A stretch of DNA of 32,718 bases from an uncultured Clostridia bacterium (GTDB lineage: Bacteria; Bacillota; Clostridia; Oscillospirales; Ruminococcaceae). This document shows positions 23,095 to 32,317 of the stretch, in pieces. The number at the start of each line of letters is the position of its first letter. The first letter of the stretch is position 1. Location: NCBI GenBank assembly GCA_947627205.1, contig CANQVE010000027.1, positions 1 through 32,718 of the forward strand, in the 5' to 3' direction. The translations under genes were made by a program, and so were the position numbers. The notes beneath the pieces are model-generated. The model made no database searches. It was not told the DNA's origin and saw nothing but the letters and a program-made list of their open reading frames with translations.

Positions 23095-23607
23095 ATGAAA
23101 AACATTGTGCTTATCGGAATGCCCGCCGCGGGAAAATCGACAATAGGCGTTCTGCTGGCGAAATCGCTGGGTTTTGAGTTTATCGACACCGACCTTATTA
23201 TTCAAAAACAAACAGGCAGGCTCTTGCAGGATATAATCGACAGCGACGGGCTTGACGCCTTTTGTATAGCCGAAGAACGCGCGATACTCTCGGTTTCGGA
23301 AACGGAAAACGCCGTTATCGCAACAGGCGGGAGCGCGGTCTACAGCAGAGAAGCCATGCTGTATCTAAAGAAAAACGGGGCTGTCTACTATCTGTCGCTC
23401 CCGTCCGAGGAGCTTCTCCCGCGCCTTAAAAACATAAAAACGCGCGGTATTGCCATGCGCAAAGGTCAGAGCGTAGAAGAAGTCTTTAAAAACAGGCGCG
23501 CGCTTTATGAAGAATATTGCGATATTGAAGTAGACTGTCACGGAAAAACCGCCGAGGAAACAGTAGCCGAGATAGCCGATTATCACAGAATGATAGGAGC
23601 AAAGTAA
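23095..23607 (+). CDS. Shikimate-kinase-like P-loop kinase
   Basis: The 170-residue protein has the shikimate kinase fold: Walker A GMPAAGKST (8-16), the magnesium/substrate DTD (32-34), the GGS loop (78-80) and a lid segment with RGIAMRKGQS (117-126), then RRALYEEY near the C-terminus. In true AroK enzymes an FRxxE motif places an arginine on the shikimate carboxylate; here the segment reads AFCIAEE (about 55-61), with no arginine. The third glycine of the GGG loop is serine. It may be a paralogue with another substrate, so I give no symbol. No other aromatic pathway gene is nearby; it sits between tsaD and a membrane protease. Confidence 0.8.
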   Translation: MKNIVLIGMPAAGKSTIGVLLAKSLGFEFIDTDLIIQKQTGRLLQDIIDSDGLDAFCIAEERAILSVSETENAVIATGGSAVYSREAMLYLKKNGAVYYLSLPSEELLPRLKNIKTRGIAMRKGQSVEEVFKNRRALYEEYCDIEVDCHGKTAEETVAEIADYHRMIGAK

Positions 23608-23608
23608 A

Positions 23609-24673
23609 ATGTCCGAAGAGATAACTGCCGAAAACAAAAAGCCCACCGGCATCCGCGAGGGCTTTAAGTCCGTGAGCTTAAAGCTCGGCATTATGATAAT
23701 TATCATCTTCTGCGCGAGAGGAATAGCCGAGATAATTTTAGGCTTAGCTTCAGACGCGCTCGATAAAGCCGATATTACAACGGCTTATATTATAAGAACG
23801 CTTGTGTCCGTTTTATTTCTGAACGTTATTCCTATTGCGCTTACGCTCATAGTGTTCAAAAAGCCGATAAGCGAAGTCGGCAGAACGAGCTATAAAAAGC
23901 CCAAGTATTTCGGAAGCGCCCTCGGAACGTTCCCCGCTCTTTATGCCGCGGGAATGGTAACAAATCTCATAACTATGTTTATCTCTCAGTTTTTTAAACA
24001 AACGGACGTAAACGAGAGCTTCAATACCGCGAACAGTTTTGCCGCGCCGAATTTTACCTGCGGGCTTATATTGTTCTTTCAGATGGCGATACTTGCGCCG
24101 ATAGTGGAGGAATTCTGGTTCAGAGGAATAGTCCTCGAAAGCATGCGCCCATACGGAAACGGCGTTGCGATCTTCATTTCGGGGCTTCTGTTCGGGCTTA
24201 CACATGCGAATTTCGCGCAGTTCTTTTATGCCACCGTTCTGGGAATTTGCCTGGGATATATCGCAGTTTCAACGAGAAGCGTCATCACAACGACCGTTCT
24301 CCACGCCATGTTCAACAGCGTCGCGGCGCTTCTTCTGCTTCTTATCACGGACAAGAGCGTGGGGGATTATATCCTCGCGACGGCGGCGGGCAGACAAGCG
24401 GAAATAACCCCCGCGGTCGGCATATATATGGGGCTTATGGTATTTATGGGCTTGCTTATTGCAGTGGGATTATTTATGCTTATCGCAAAGCTCATAAAGC
24501 TCAATAAATACCGCGTGCCGAAAGTACAAGAGGAGCTTTCTCCTGCAAAACGCTGGGGAATATTCTTTTCGAGCGTTACGGTCATAATCGGCTTTTTGCT
24601 CGCGGCAGACAGCTTTACCTTTCAGTTTATACCGAAAGGCATCTATGACGTTCTTTCAAAGATAACAGGATAA
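23609..24673 (+). CDS. CPBP-family intramembrane glutamic endopeptidase
   Basis: This 354-residue multi-spanning membrane protein has the full CPBP (Abi, Rce1-like) signature: E167-E168-x3-R172, F195-x3-H199 and H232-x3-N236. The glutamate and two histidines form the catalytic centre in Rce1-type proteases. About eight hydrophobic segments are visible, including one near 25-45 and a last one near 320-340. Known members process prenylated or secreted peptides, or protect bacteriocin producers. Here no precursor peptide is visible and the role is open. The ATG lies one base after the upstream stop, so the pair is translationally coupled. Confidence 0.9.
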   Translation: MSEEITAENKKPTGIREGFKSVSLKLGIMIIIIFCARGIAEIILGLASDALDKADITTAYIIRTLVSVLFLNVIPIALTLIVFKKPISEVGRTSYKKPKYFGSALGTFPALYAAGMVTNLITMFISQFFKQTDVNESFNTANSFAAPNFTCGLILFFQMAILAPIVEEFWFRGIVLESMRPYGNGVAIFISGLLFGLTHANFAQFFYATVLGICLGYIAVSTRSVITTTVLHAMFNSVAALLLLLITDKSVGDYILATAAGRQAEITPAVGIYMGLMVFMGLLIAVGLFMLIAKLIKLNKYRVPKVQEELSPAKRWGIFFSSVTVIIGFLLAADSFTFQFIPKGIYDVLSKITG

Positions 24674-24705
24674 AACGAACACTTCCGAAAAGGAGGCTTT
24701 TAACT

Positions 24706-25347
24706 ATGAGTGACAATAAAAGACTTAGCCTTAAGAAAAAAGGCTGGACAGATCCGCAGACGGGAGAATACTATCCCGGCGGAAACCCCAATGAAATAAG
24801 CAAAACTGCGGACAATACGCCCTCGCAGACAGGCGCGTTTTCAAATCAGACGTCGTTTCCCGAATTTTCGCAGGTGCCTCACCCCGTTGAAAATAATCAA
24901 AATCAGCCAAATCAGCAAAATCAGTCGGTCTCTTCCGCAAGCGTTCATATAGAGCGCAGCGACGATATGAAATACTGCAAGTATTGCGGAAAGCTGATAC
25001 ACATGGACGCCGTCATCTGCACATACTGCGGACGGCAGGTCGAAGTTCTGAAAACCGAACCGAATTATGTCAATCAGACGACGACCGTTATTCATACGGC
25101 TGTTCCCGCGAATGTAAGACCTCTTAACAGAGTGGTGAGCCTTATTCTCTGCATTGCTATGGGAGTGCTCGGCGTTCACCGCTTTTACGAGGGGAAAGTC
25201 GGGACAGGCTTTCTGTGGCTGTTTACGGGTGGAATGTTCGGCATAGGCTGGCTCGTTGATATGATAACTCTCGCGTGCCTGAAAAGCAACGATTATTACA
25301 TAGCCAAAAACGGAAGCAGAATAGAACTTCCGCAATTGCCAAAATAA
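24706..25347 (+). CDS. Zinc-ribbon TM2-domain membrane protein
   Basis: The 213-residue protein begins with a basic segment ([15 protein letters not shown], 12-26). An Asn/Gln-rich linker (about 60-75) follows, then a zinc ribbon (C91-x2-C94, C105-x2-C108) and a TM2 domain (about 138-192) with two hydrophobic helices around [18 protein letters not shown]2 domains are widespread and of uncertain function. AAAGGAGG precedes the ATG at good spacing. It is the third protein in the window that combines a cytoplasmic zinc ribbon, a low-complexity linker and a membrane part, but here the membrane part is a real domain. It is the last gene of the tsaD cluster. Confidence 0.88.
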   Translation: MSDNKRLSLKKKGWTDPQTGEYYPGGNPNEISKTADNTPSQTGAFSNQTSFPEFSQVPHPVENNQNQPNQQNQSVSSASVHIERSDDMKYCKYCGKLIHMDAVICTYCGRQVEVLKTEPNYVNQTTTVIHTAVPANVRPLNRVVSLILCIAMGVLGVHRFYEGKVGTGFLWLFTGGMFGIGWLVDMITLACLKSNDYYIAKNGSRIELPQLPK

Positions 25348-25445
25348 GGAAGTTGATACCGACTTGTTAAACTAAACCATAGTTTTTGGCGCATACGGGG
25401 AAAAATGTCGCTTTTGCATAAATCTTGAAAAAATATGTGAAAAGG

Positions 25446-25474
25446 CTTTACTTTTTGGGGAATTTCTTGTATAA
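25446..25474 (+). promoter_or_regulatory. Promoter of the Na/Pi-cotransporter-like gene
   Basis: TTTACT (25446-25451) and TATAAT (25469-25474) are 17 bases apart. GGGAG lies 6 bases before the ATG at 25556. Confidence 0.72.
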
Positions 25475-25503
25475 TATAAAGTGAGATAAAATGATAAAAA
25501 AGT

Positions 25504-25527
25504 AAGATGACAAGATGACAAGATGAC
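25504..25527 (+). repeat. Three 8-bp tandem units in the leader
   Basis: AAGATGAC is repeated exactly three times between the promoter and the ribosome binding site. Confidence 0.9.
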
Positions 25528-25555
25528 AGAACGAACTTATTTCTGGGAGTAACGT

Positions 25556-27325
25556 ATGAGCTTTCAAGATGTGGTATCAATGATCGCGGGATTGTGCGTG
25601 TTTATGTTCGGAATGCACACGCTCTCCGCTTCGCTCGAAAAATTTGCAGGGAGCAGGATAGAAGACCTGCTCAATAAAATGACTTCAAACCCCATAAAGG
25701 GCGTGGCTCTGGGCGCGGCAGTAACGGCGCTTATACAGTCGTCGGCGGCTACCACCGTCATGATGGTAGGTTTTGTAAACTCGGGACTTTTAAAGCTGTC
25801 ACAGGCGATAAGCGTTATTATGGGCGCAAATATCGGAACAACGGCTACGGCGTGGCTTGTGAGCCTTTCTTCGCTCGCGGGCGACGAGGTTTCGGGAATA
25901 ATGAACATTTTCAGCTTTAACACCGTCATAACCGTTATCGCGCTTATCGGAATAATCCTCGCTATGTTTACAAAATCCGACAGGAAAAAGACTATCGGAA
26001 ATATACTTATGGGCTTTGCGCTTCTGATGTTCGGACTGAATATGATGTCCGCCGCTTCGGAAAAATTAAAGGACGTTCCCGAATTTACGCAGTTTATGAC
26101 AATGTTCTCAAACCCGATACTCGGAGTTATCGCGGGCGCGGTACTCACAGCGGTGTTGCAGTCGTCGTCCGTTTCTATCGGTATTTTACAGTCGGTCGCA
26201 AGCCAGACGGGTACTGTCACATATAAAATAGCGCTCCCCATTCTTCTCGGACAGAACATAGGCTCTTGCGTTACGGCACTTATTTCGTCGATAGGAGCTA
26301 ACAAAGCCGCAAAGCGCGTGGCTATAGTTCATCTTTATTTCAACGTTATAGGAACGGTCGTGTTCCTCGGGCTGTTCTATCTTATTACGGCGTTTATTGA
26401 TATGCCGATAGTAAACGAACAGATAAACGCAGTAGGAATTGCCGTTATACACTCGCTGTTCAACATTCTCGCGACCGCGCTGTTCCTGCCGTTTACAAAA
26501 CAGCTCGAAAAGCTGGCTTGCCTTACTATCCGCGACAGCAAGGATGACGAGGCGAAAATGCCTATTCTGGACAAGCGTCTGCTCAACACTCCTGCAGTAG
26601 CAATTGAAGAATGCAAGAACGTTGCATATAAAATGGCTGAACTTACGCACAAAACGCTTCTTTCGGCTATAGACATTGTGGGGAATTATGACGCAAAGAC
26701 CGCCGCGGAAATTGTCGAAAATGAAAACACTATTGATATATACGAGGACAAGATAGGCTCTTATATCCTCCAGGTCGCTTCTAAAGACCTTTCTTCAAGC
26801 GACGGACAAGCCGTTTCAAACCTGCTCCACACCATAGGCGACCTTGAGCGCATTTCAGATCATGCCGTAAACATAACCGAAGCCGCCGAAGAAATGCACG
26901 ACAAGAAGATAAAGTTCTCAAAAGCCGCAGAAAGCGAAATGGCGGTCATGACGGCGGCGCTGAAAGAGATACTCGATATGTCGCTAAAGGCGTTTTTAAC
27001 TGATGATGTTGCACTTGCAAAAGAGGTAGAACCGCTCGAGGACGTTATAGACGGGCTTAGGACCGAGCTTAAAAACCGCCATGTCGAGCGCCTGAAAACA
27101 GGAAAATGCACGATAGAGCTCGGGTTTATCCTCCAAGACCTGCTGACGAATTATGAGAGAGTTTCGGACCACTGCTCGAATATCGCGGTTTGTCTTATCC
27201 AGATAAAGGAAAACAGCCTCGATACCCACGAGTATATAAACGAGCTTAAAAAGCTGGACAAATCCGAGTTTATGGACGAGTTCAACGACTACCGCTCTAA
27301 GTACACGCTTCCCGAAAGAAGATAA
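25556..27325 (+). CDS. Na/Pi cotransporter family protein with PhoU-like tail
   Basis: The 589-residue protein has two inverted Na/Pi-cotransporter repeats. The first carries QSSA (61-64) and GANIGTT (90-96), the second QSSS (202-205) and GQNIGSC (232-238). The membrane part ends near residue 320. The cytoplasmic tail (about 345-560) is PhoU-like with two metal-binding helices, ERISDH (431-436) and YERVSDH (533-539). It probably takes up phosphate with sodium, with the tail sensing or gating (inference). Promoter and leader are its own. A hairpin at 27488 ends the transcript, beyond a composite repeat copy. The alternative reading, a PhoU-tailed transporter of another anion, cannot be excluded. 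Confidence 0.9.
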   Translation: MSFQDVVSMIAGLCVFMFGMHTLSASLEKFAGSRIEDLLNKMTSNPIKGVALGAAVTALIQSSAATTVMMVGFVNSGLLKLSQAISVIMGANIGTTATAWLVSLSSLAGDEVSGIMNIFSFNTVITVIALIGIILAMFTKSDRKKTIGNILMGFALLMFGLNMMSAASEKLKDVPEFTQFMTMFSNPILGVIAGAVLTAVLQSSSVSIGILQSVASQTGTVTYKIALPILLGQNIGSCVTALISSIGANKAAKRVAIVHLYFNVIGTVVFLGLFYLITAFIDMPIVNEQINAVGIAVIHSLFNILATALFLPFTKQLEKLACLTIRDSKDDEAKMPILDKRLLNTPAVAIEECKNVAYKMAELTHKTLLSAIDIVGNYDAKTAAEIVENENTIDIYEDKIGSYILQVASKDLSSSDGQAVSNLLHTIGDLERISDHAVNITEAAEEMHDKKIKFSKAAESEMAVMTAALKEILDMSLKAFLTDDVALAKEVEPLEDVIDGLRTELKNRHVERLKTGKCTIELGFILQDLLTNYERVSDHCSNIAVCLIQIKENSLDTHEYINELKKLDKSEFMDEFNDYRSKYTLPERR

Positions 27326-27378
27326 GGGGTTATACGTTGCAAAGTCTCCGCAACGTTTACGATAATCGAAAGATGTCG

Positions 27379-27476
27379 TGTACAGTATACAGGGTACAGT
27401 GGACGCATTGAACGCTTCGCGTACAACGCTGTGTACAGTAATGGTGTCCGCTTCGCGTACATTATTTAGATTGTTT
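27379..27476 (-). repeat. Composite intergenic repeat, copy E
   Basis: Heptads TGTACAG, TATACAG, GGTACAG (27379-27399) are followed by GAACGCTTCGCGTACAACGC and TTTAGATTGTTTT. Read in reverse it matches copy C (957-1053) nearly base for base, apart from a short gap. Confidence 0.72.
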
Positions 27477-27487
27477 TGAAATTATAA

Positions 27488-27525
27488 GGGCGTAAACCAC
27501 CGTAACGGGTTTACGCCCTTTTTAT
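27488..27525. terminator. Terminator between convergent npt-like and dnaE genes
   Basis: GGGCGTAAACC (27488-27498) pairs with GGTTTACGCCC (27508-27518), followed by TTTTTATT on the plus strand. On the minus strand a weaker TTATAATTT follows the stem, so it may also end dnaE in part. Confidence 0.88.
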
Positions 27526-27532
27526 TATTCGC

Positions 27533-30500
27533 TTACTTTACGACCACATTTCCGACGCCGAGAATGTCTTTTAATCGCCTTAAAAGTTCCGCACATATCC
27601 TTACTCCCCGCAGTCCGTTTATCCGTCTTACTTCGCGTTTATCGCGAAAGCATGCTCTTACTGCCGAGATACCGCAATAATCGAAAAGAAGCGCCGTTAC
27701 CCTCGGTATGCGCGGATCATTTTCATTCTCAAAATTGACATAAAGCGTCTTTGTGCGCCCCTCGGGGAGGCTCTCGCCCCGCCTTATGCTGTTTACAATA
27801 AAGCTCGTTTTCCCGTCTTTCCTCTGTATTCTCCCGCTGAAATAGTACACTTTTCCGACGGAGAGCCTCTCCGAAACCGAAAAAGTGCTCGGAAATACGA
27901 CCGCCGAAATTGTCCCGCTTTCGTCCTCAATATCCGCAAAAGCCATTTCCCCGCTCTTTGAAAAATGCGTTCTTACATTCTGCACAAGTCCTACGGCAGA
28001 AACAACAGCGCCGTCTCTCCGCTCCAAAGCGTCCGCTATGAACATAAAACTTTCATAGTCGGGAGCATTTTCCGCGCGCGAAAGGTAAATACTCGCGGGG
28101 TGACACGAAACATAAAACCCGATCATCTCTGTTTCAAGGCTGAGGAGCTTTGTTTTAGGAAATTCTTCCGATTTCGGAAAAGTAAACTTCGTTTGCTTTT
28201 CTTCACTTCCCAGCAGGTCGAGCTGTCCGCTCTCCCGCCTGAAATTTTCCCGCGCCGCGTAGTTCATAAGCCCGTCTAAACCCAAAAGCATGCTTGCTCT
28301 GGTAACACCTAAATTGTCCATAGCTCCGCATTTTATAAGCGCTTCGGTATACCTGCGGTTGTTTCCAAGCGCCTCTGTCCTTACGGCAAGATCTTCGGGA
28401 GAAGTATATAGCCCGTTTTTGTCGCGCTCTCTTGCTATCTCCTCGGAAAAGCCCCTGCCGAGACTTTTTATTGCCGAAAGCCCGAATCTTATCGCATTCC
28501 CCTCAACTACAAAATCCGCATAGCTTTTGTTTATATCGGGCGGGAGCAGTTTATATCCGCTCGCTTTTATATCCGCGGCATATTCCGCGAGCTTTGAGTT
28601 ATAGTCCTCAACGCTTGAACAAAGCGCGCTCATATACTCTTTGTAATAATGACAGCGAAGAAAAGCAGTTTGATAAGCGACCGTTGCATAAGCCGCCGCA
28701 TGAGATTTGTTAAAGGCATAGCTCGAAAACTTTTCCATTTCGTCGAATATCTCGTTTGCAATATTTTCGGGTACGCCGTTTTTTATCGCTCCGCAGTTGG
28801 TTTCAGTGCCGTAAACGAACGCGTCATGCTCTTTTTCCATAACGCCGTGTTTTTTCTTTGACATCGCGCGCCTTACAAGGTCCGCTCTGCCGTAGGAATA
28901 ACCGCCTATCTCGCGGCATATCTGCATTACCTGCTCTTGATATACTATACAGCCGTATGTTACGGAGAGTATATTTTTTAAAAGCGGGTGTTTGTATTTT
29001 ATCTCTTCGGGCTTTTTGTGGCGGTTTTCAATATACGCGGGAATTGAATCCATAGGTCCCGGGCGGTATAACGCAATTGCCGCCGTAAGGTCCTCTATAG
29101 ACTGCGGTTTTAAGCGCGCAATGACCGACGACATTCCGTCCGATTCAAGCTGAAAGACGCCGCAGGTCTTTCCCTCTCCGAGCATTTTAAATGTTTTTTC
29201 GTCATTTTCGCTTATTTTCTTTATGTCAAAATTCGGCTCCGAAATGCGTATCTTTTCACAAGCCTTATGAATGACCGTAAGATTTCTAAGCCCCAAAAAG
29301 TCCATTTTCAATAATCCGAGCCGTTCAAGCGCAGTCATGGTAAACTGCGTTTTTGCGCCGTCCGCGTTTACTTCAACCGGCGCATATTCAACGACAGGCT
29401 CGCGCGTTATAACTATCCCTGCCGCATGAACGGTAGTATGCCGCGGAAATCCCTCGATAAGCATAGCCGCGTCAATAAGCGTTTTTATCTCGCCGTCCGT
29501 TTCATACAGAGCTTTAAGCTCCCCGCGCTTTATTTCCTCCGAAAGCTGTGGATTTATGAGCGGCGGCACAGCTCTTGCGGCGGCGTCTATCTTGCGTTGG
29601 GGAATGGCAAGAGCCCGCCCCGCGTCTCGTATCGCCGCTTTTGATTTCAGGGTATCGAACGCGGCGATTTGCGCAACACAAGGCGTGCCGTAACGCCTGC
29701 GGACATACTCTATAACTTCTCCCCTGCGCTCGTTGCAGAAGTCAATATCGAAATCGGGCATTGAAACGCGCTCGGGATTTAAAAATCTCTCGAACAGGAG
29801 ATTATAACGCAGCGGATCAATTTCCGTTATCCCCATACAGTATGCGCAAAGCGAACCCGCTCCGCTCCCCCTGCCGGGTCCTACGGGAATATCGTTCGTC
29901 TTTGCATAGCGCACAAAATCCCATACTATCAAAAAATAGTCCACAAAGCCCATTTTTTCGATTATCGAAAGCTCGTAATCGAGGCGATTCTTTATCTCGT
30001 CCGTCACTTTGCCATAGCGCTTCTCCGCGCCTTTTTCACACAGCCTGCGAAAATACGCGGCGTTGTCCGAAACTCCCTCTTTTTTGAAAAGCGGGAGCTT
30101 TGTAACGCCGAACTCAAATTTAAAGTTGCATTTTTCGGCAATTGTTTCGGTTTGCGCTATCTCCTCGGCGGTGAAAAAGCGTTTCATCTCCTGTTCGCTT
30201 TTCAGATAATATTCGTCGTTTAAAAGCCCGCCGCTCGATTTATCGGAAAGCCTACGGTTTTCTTTTATACATTCAAGGAGCTTTTGCGCCCTGCTCTGCG
30301 ATTTTTCGACATAGTGAACGTTGTTTGTGGGACAGGTCTTTATTCCCGTTGTTTCGGACAATGCCCGCAGCTCCCTGCAAAGCGCTGTTTCCTCGGCGGT
30401 ATCGTGGCTGTTGAGTTCAAGATAAAAGTCCTCGCCGAAAATCGACTTATACCATTCGGCGCACTTTTTTGCTTCGGCAGTTCTTTTCTCCCGAATTAAG

Positions 30501-30919
30501 CGGGCAATTTCGCCCCTGTTCCCGCCCGAAAGCGCAATAAGCCCCTCGGCGTATTTTTCAATGCAGTCCTTGTCGCTTACAAATTCGCCCATTACTTCGA
30601 CTTGCTCGGAGATAAGGCGGCAGAGGTTTTTATAGCCCGTTTCATTTTTGCACAAAAGCGTAAGTCTGCTCGGCGCGGAAGACGATTTCATAAATCTGCT
30701 GTTTTCGCTCACCCTTATCTCACAGCCGATAATAGCTTTTATGCCGAGTTCTCCGCAGATATCCGAAAAATCTATCGCGCCGTAGAGTGCGCCCGTGTCG
30801 GTTATCGCAAGCGCGGACATACCGAGCGCCTTTGCTTTTTCGCATAGTTCTCTGAGCCTGCAAGCTCCCTCAAGCAGGCTGTAGCCCGTGTGAACATTTA
30901 AGTGTATAAATCCCGACAA
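27533..30919 (-). CDS. dnaE: DNA polymerase III subunit alpha, DnaE type
   Basis: This is a replicative polymerase of about 1128 residues. In Firmicutes DnaE works beside PolC, extending primers. The N-terminal PHP domain starts HLNVHTGYSLLEG (6-18). The catalytic palm carries GPGRGSGAGS (347-356) and the metal-binding PDFDIDF (388-394). Helix-hairpin-helix and OB-fold regions follow (SAVGLVQNVRTHFSKSG lies in the OB fold). The C-terminus is short, without the extended tau-binding tail of E. coli DnaE. I choose the TTG at 30917-30919 because AGAGGTG lies six bases before it; a GTG at 30928 would overlap that site. It follows a small unknown gene by about 30 bases. Confidence 0.95.
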   Translation of the reverse strand: MSGFIHLNVHTGYSLLEGACRLRELCEKAKALGMSALAITDTGALYGAIDFSDICGELGIKAIIGCEIRVSENSRFMKSSSAPSRLTLLCKNETGYKNLCRLISEQVEVMGEFVSDKDCIEKYAEGLIALSGGNRGEIARLIREKRTAEAKKCAEWYKSIFGEDFYLELNSHDTAEETALCRELRALSETTGIKTCPTNNVHYVEKSQSRAQKLLECIKENRRLSDKSSGGLLNDEYYLKSEQEMKRFFTAEEIAQTETIAEKCNFKFEFGVTKLPLFKKEGVSDNAAYFRRLCEKGAEKRYGKVTDEIKNRLDYELSIIEKMGFVDYFLIVWDFVRYAKTNDIPVGPGRGSGAGSLCAYCMGITEIDPLRYNLLFERFLNPERVSMPDFDIDFCNERRGEVIEYVRRRYGTPCVAQIAAFDTLKSKAAIRDAGRALAIPQRKIDAAARAVPPLINPQLSEEIKRGELKALYETDGEIKTLIDAAMLIEGFPRHTTVHAAGIVITREPVVEYAPVEVNADGAKTQFTMTALERLGLLKMDFLGLRNLTVIHKACEKIRISEPNFDIKKISENDEKTFKMLGEGKTCGVFQLESDGMSSVIARLKPQSIEDLTAAIALYRPGPMDSIPAYIENRHKKPEEIKYKHPLLKNILSVTYGCIVYQEQVMQICREIGGYSYGRADLVRRAMSKKKHGVMEKEHDAFVYGTETNCGAIKNGVPENIANEIFDEMEKFSSYAFNKSHAAAYATVAYQTAFLRCHYYKEYMSALCSSVEDYNSKLAEYAADIKASGYKLLPPDINKSYADFVVEGNAIRFGLSAIKSLGRGFSEEIARERDKNGLYTSPEDLAVRTEALGNNRRYTEALIKCGAMDNLGVTRASMLLGLDGLMNYAARENFRRESGQLDLLGSEEKQTKFTFPKSEEFPKTKLLSLETEMIGFYVSCHPASIYLSRAENAPDYESFMFIADALERRDGAVVSAVGLVQNVRTHFSKSGEMAFADIEDESGTISAVVFPSTFSVSERLSVGKVYYFSGRIQRKDGKTSFIVNSIRRGESLPEGRTKTLYVNFENENDPRIPRVTALLFDYCGISAVRACFRDKREVRRINGLRGVRICAELLRRLKDILGVGNVVVK

Positions 30920-30951
30920 TAGACACACCTCTTTTCTTATGGACGGGGATT

Positions 30952-31371
30952 TTAATAGTTTCCTATTGAAATGCTGAACTTATCCTCAAACGGACTAAAA
31001 ACATCTTCGACAAATAAAATATCCTCTTCGGGCAAATTCTCAATATAAATCTCTGTCCCATAATGCGCACTGCAAAAATTTTTTACGTTGATTGTAAAAT
31101 ACTTTGTCATTTTGTTGTATATGCTTTTGTCTGTCGGTTCATCATTTGATAATTCCAAGAGAAATTCGTCGGTCACTATTCCTCGGACAGAAACTTCATT
31201 TTTGTCATCTGTTGGTTTTCCGTATCTAGACGCCGCCCTTATCTCGTCGGTTTCCTCTTTCCAACAGCGAATTTCTAATTCATCTCCTGCCTTTACAAAA
31301 TGCCTGACAAGTTTTTTCCACCAAGATGATGAAACGGTATTGTCTGTCATTTGCACTGAAATGTAATTCAT
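30952..31371 (-). CDS. Hypothetical protein (139 aa)
   Basis: I do not recognise this family. The start is the ATG at 31371, with GGAG eight bases upstream; an upstream in-frame ATG at 31419 has no such site. The protein is acidic, with aromatic-rich stretches (SSWWKKLVRHF, 16-26; KMTKYFTINVKNF). It has no membrane segment or signal peptide, and only two scattered cysteines. By eye the gene is more A/T-rich and its codon use less C/G-ending than the flanking dnaE and transporter genes, which would fit recent acquisition. It lies 60 bases after the transporter and about 30 before dnaE on the same strand. Confidence 0.7.
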   Translation of the reverse strand: MNYISVQMTDNTVSSSWWKKLVRHFVKAGDELEIRCWKEETDEIRAASRYGKPTDDKNEVSVRGIVTDEFLLELSNDEPTDKSIYNKMTKYFTINVKNFCSAHYGTEIYIENLPEEDILFVEDVFSPFEDKFSISIGNY

Positions 31372-31431
31372 AACAATATCTCCGTAAATTCTAATTTCCC
31401 CCGTGCCGACAGCAGTCAAAGTGTGCTGAAA

Positions 31432-32241
31432 TTAACTGCTTTTTAAATAAATGTTAATAACTATCATAGAAAGCCCGAGCACGAGCAATACCGCTCCCGT
31501 GACATAACCTACCGTCCTGCTGTTTGCCTTGTTTGCAAACTTTGCGCTGATAAGTGAAAACAATGTCGCGACCACAATCGCTGTCAAAAGGAAATCCCAA
31601 CATTCAAGAACGATGGTCGGCTCAATAAGAATGTGGCTTACAGACGCTATCAACGCCGTGAAAGTCATAATAAACGTTGAAGTGCCGACTGCGGTTTTTC
31701 GCTCGTAACCGAGCATTGCGGTAAACACAATCAGCATCATCATACCGCCGCCCGAACCGAAAAATCCCGTTCCAAAACCGATAGTAAGTCCGAAGAACAA
31801 GGAAACTGCTATCTCCTTGAATGTAAGTTTCACCTTGCCGTTTTTTGGGGGGCGTTCCTTTGAGTCGGGCTTTACAAGAAAGCGAATTCCGATTGCAACA
31901 CAAAGAAACAGCGAAAACCCTCCAAGCACCGATTGATGTGTAAAGTAAGCCGCCACCGAACCGACGGTACACATACCGATAATACAGGCTACGATCAGCC
32001 AACCGTGTTTTAAGTCGATCTTCTTGTTTTTTGCATAAACGCCTGTCGTAACAGCCGAGCCGAGTATGTCGCTTGCAAGAGCAATCGCCGTTGCCATATA
32101 CGCGCCGTGTTCACCGCCGAAAGTCGGACAAAGCACGATTAAGAGCGGGACCATTGCAGTCGCCGCGCTCAACCCCACCAAGCCCGTTCCTATGCCTGCA
32201 AGCGCCGCCGCAAGCGTTACAACTAAATATTCATACCACAT
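31432..32241 (-). CDS. TauE/SafE (TSUP) family anion transporter
   Basis: This 269-residue membrane protein has the two half-repeats of the TSUP family: GIGTGLVGLSAATAMVP (16-32) and GFGTGFFGSGGGMMML (about 157-172), each followed by hydrophobic helices, about eight in all. Known members export or import sulfite, sulfoacetate, taurine products or other small organic anions. The substrate here is unknown. The frame is open up to 32343, but that region holds the end of rpmF and its terminator, so the ATG at 32241 (weak AAGAGA upstream) is the real start. Expression must then come from read-through or a promoter I do not see. Confidence 0.85.
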   Translation of the reverse strand: MWYEYLVVTLAAALAGIGTGLVGLSAATAMVPLLIVLCPTFGGEHGAYMATAIALASDILGSAVTTGVYAKNKKIDLKHGWLIVACIIGMCTVGSVAAYFTHQSVLGGFSLFLCVAIGIRFLVKPDSKERPPKNGKVKLTFKEIAVSLFFGLTIGFGTGFFGSGGGMMMLIVFTAMLGYERKTAVGTSTFIMTFTALIASVSHILIEPTIVLECWDFLLTAIVVATLFSLISAKFANKANSRTVGYVTGAVLLVLGLSMIVINIYLKSS

Positions 32242-32257
32242 ATCAATATCTCTTAAC

Positions 32258-32295
32258 AGAAAAACGGGCTCGGCGAATATTTCCGCCAAGCCCGT
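32258..32295 (-). terminator. Intrinsic terminator of rpmF
   Basis: On the minus strand ACGGGCTTGGCG pairs with CGCCGAGCCCGT (one G-T pair), followed by TTTTCTG. It separates rpmF from the TSUP gene. Confidence 0.85.
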
Positions 32296-32317
32296 GATCC
32301 GGTCATCTTTAAAAAGA

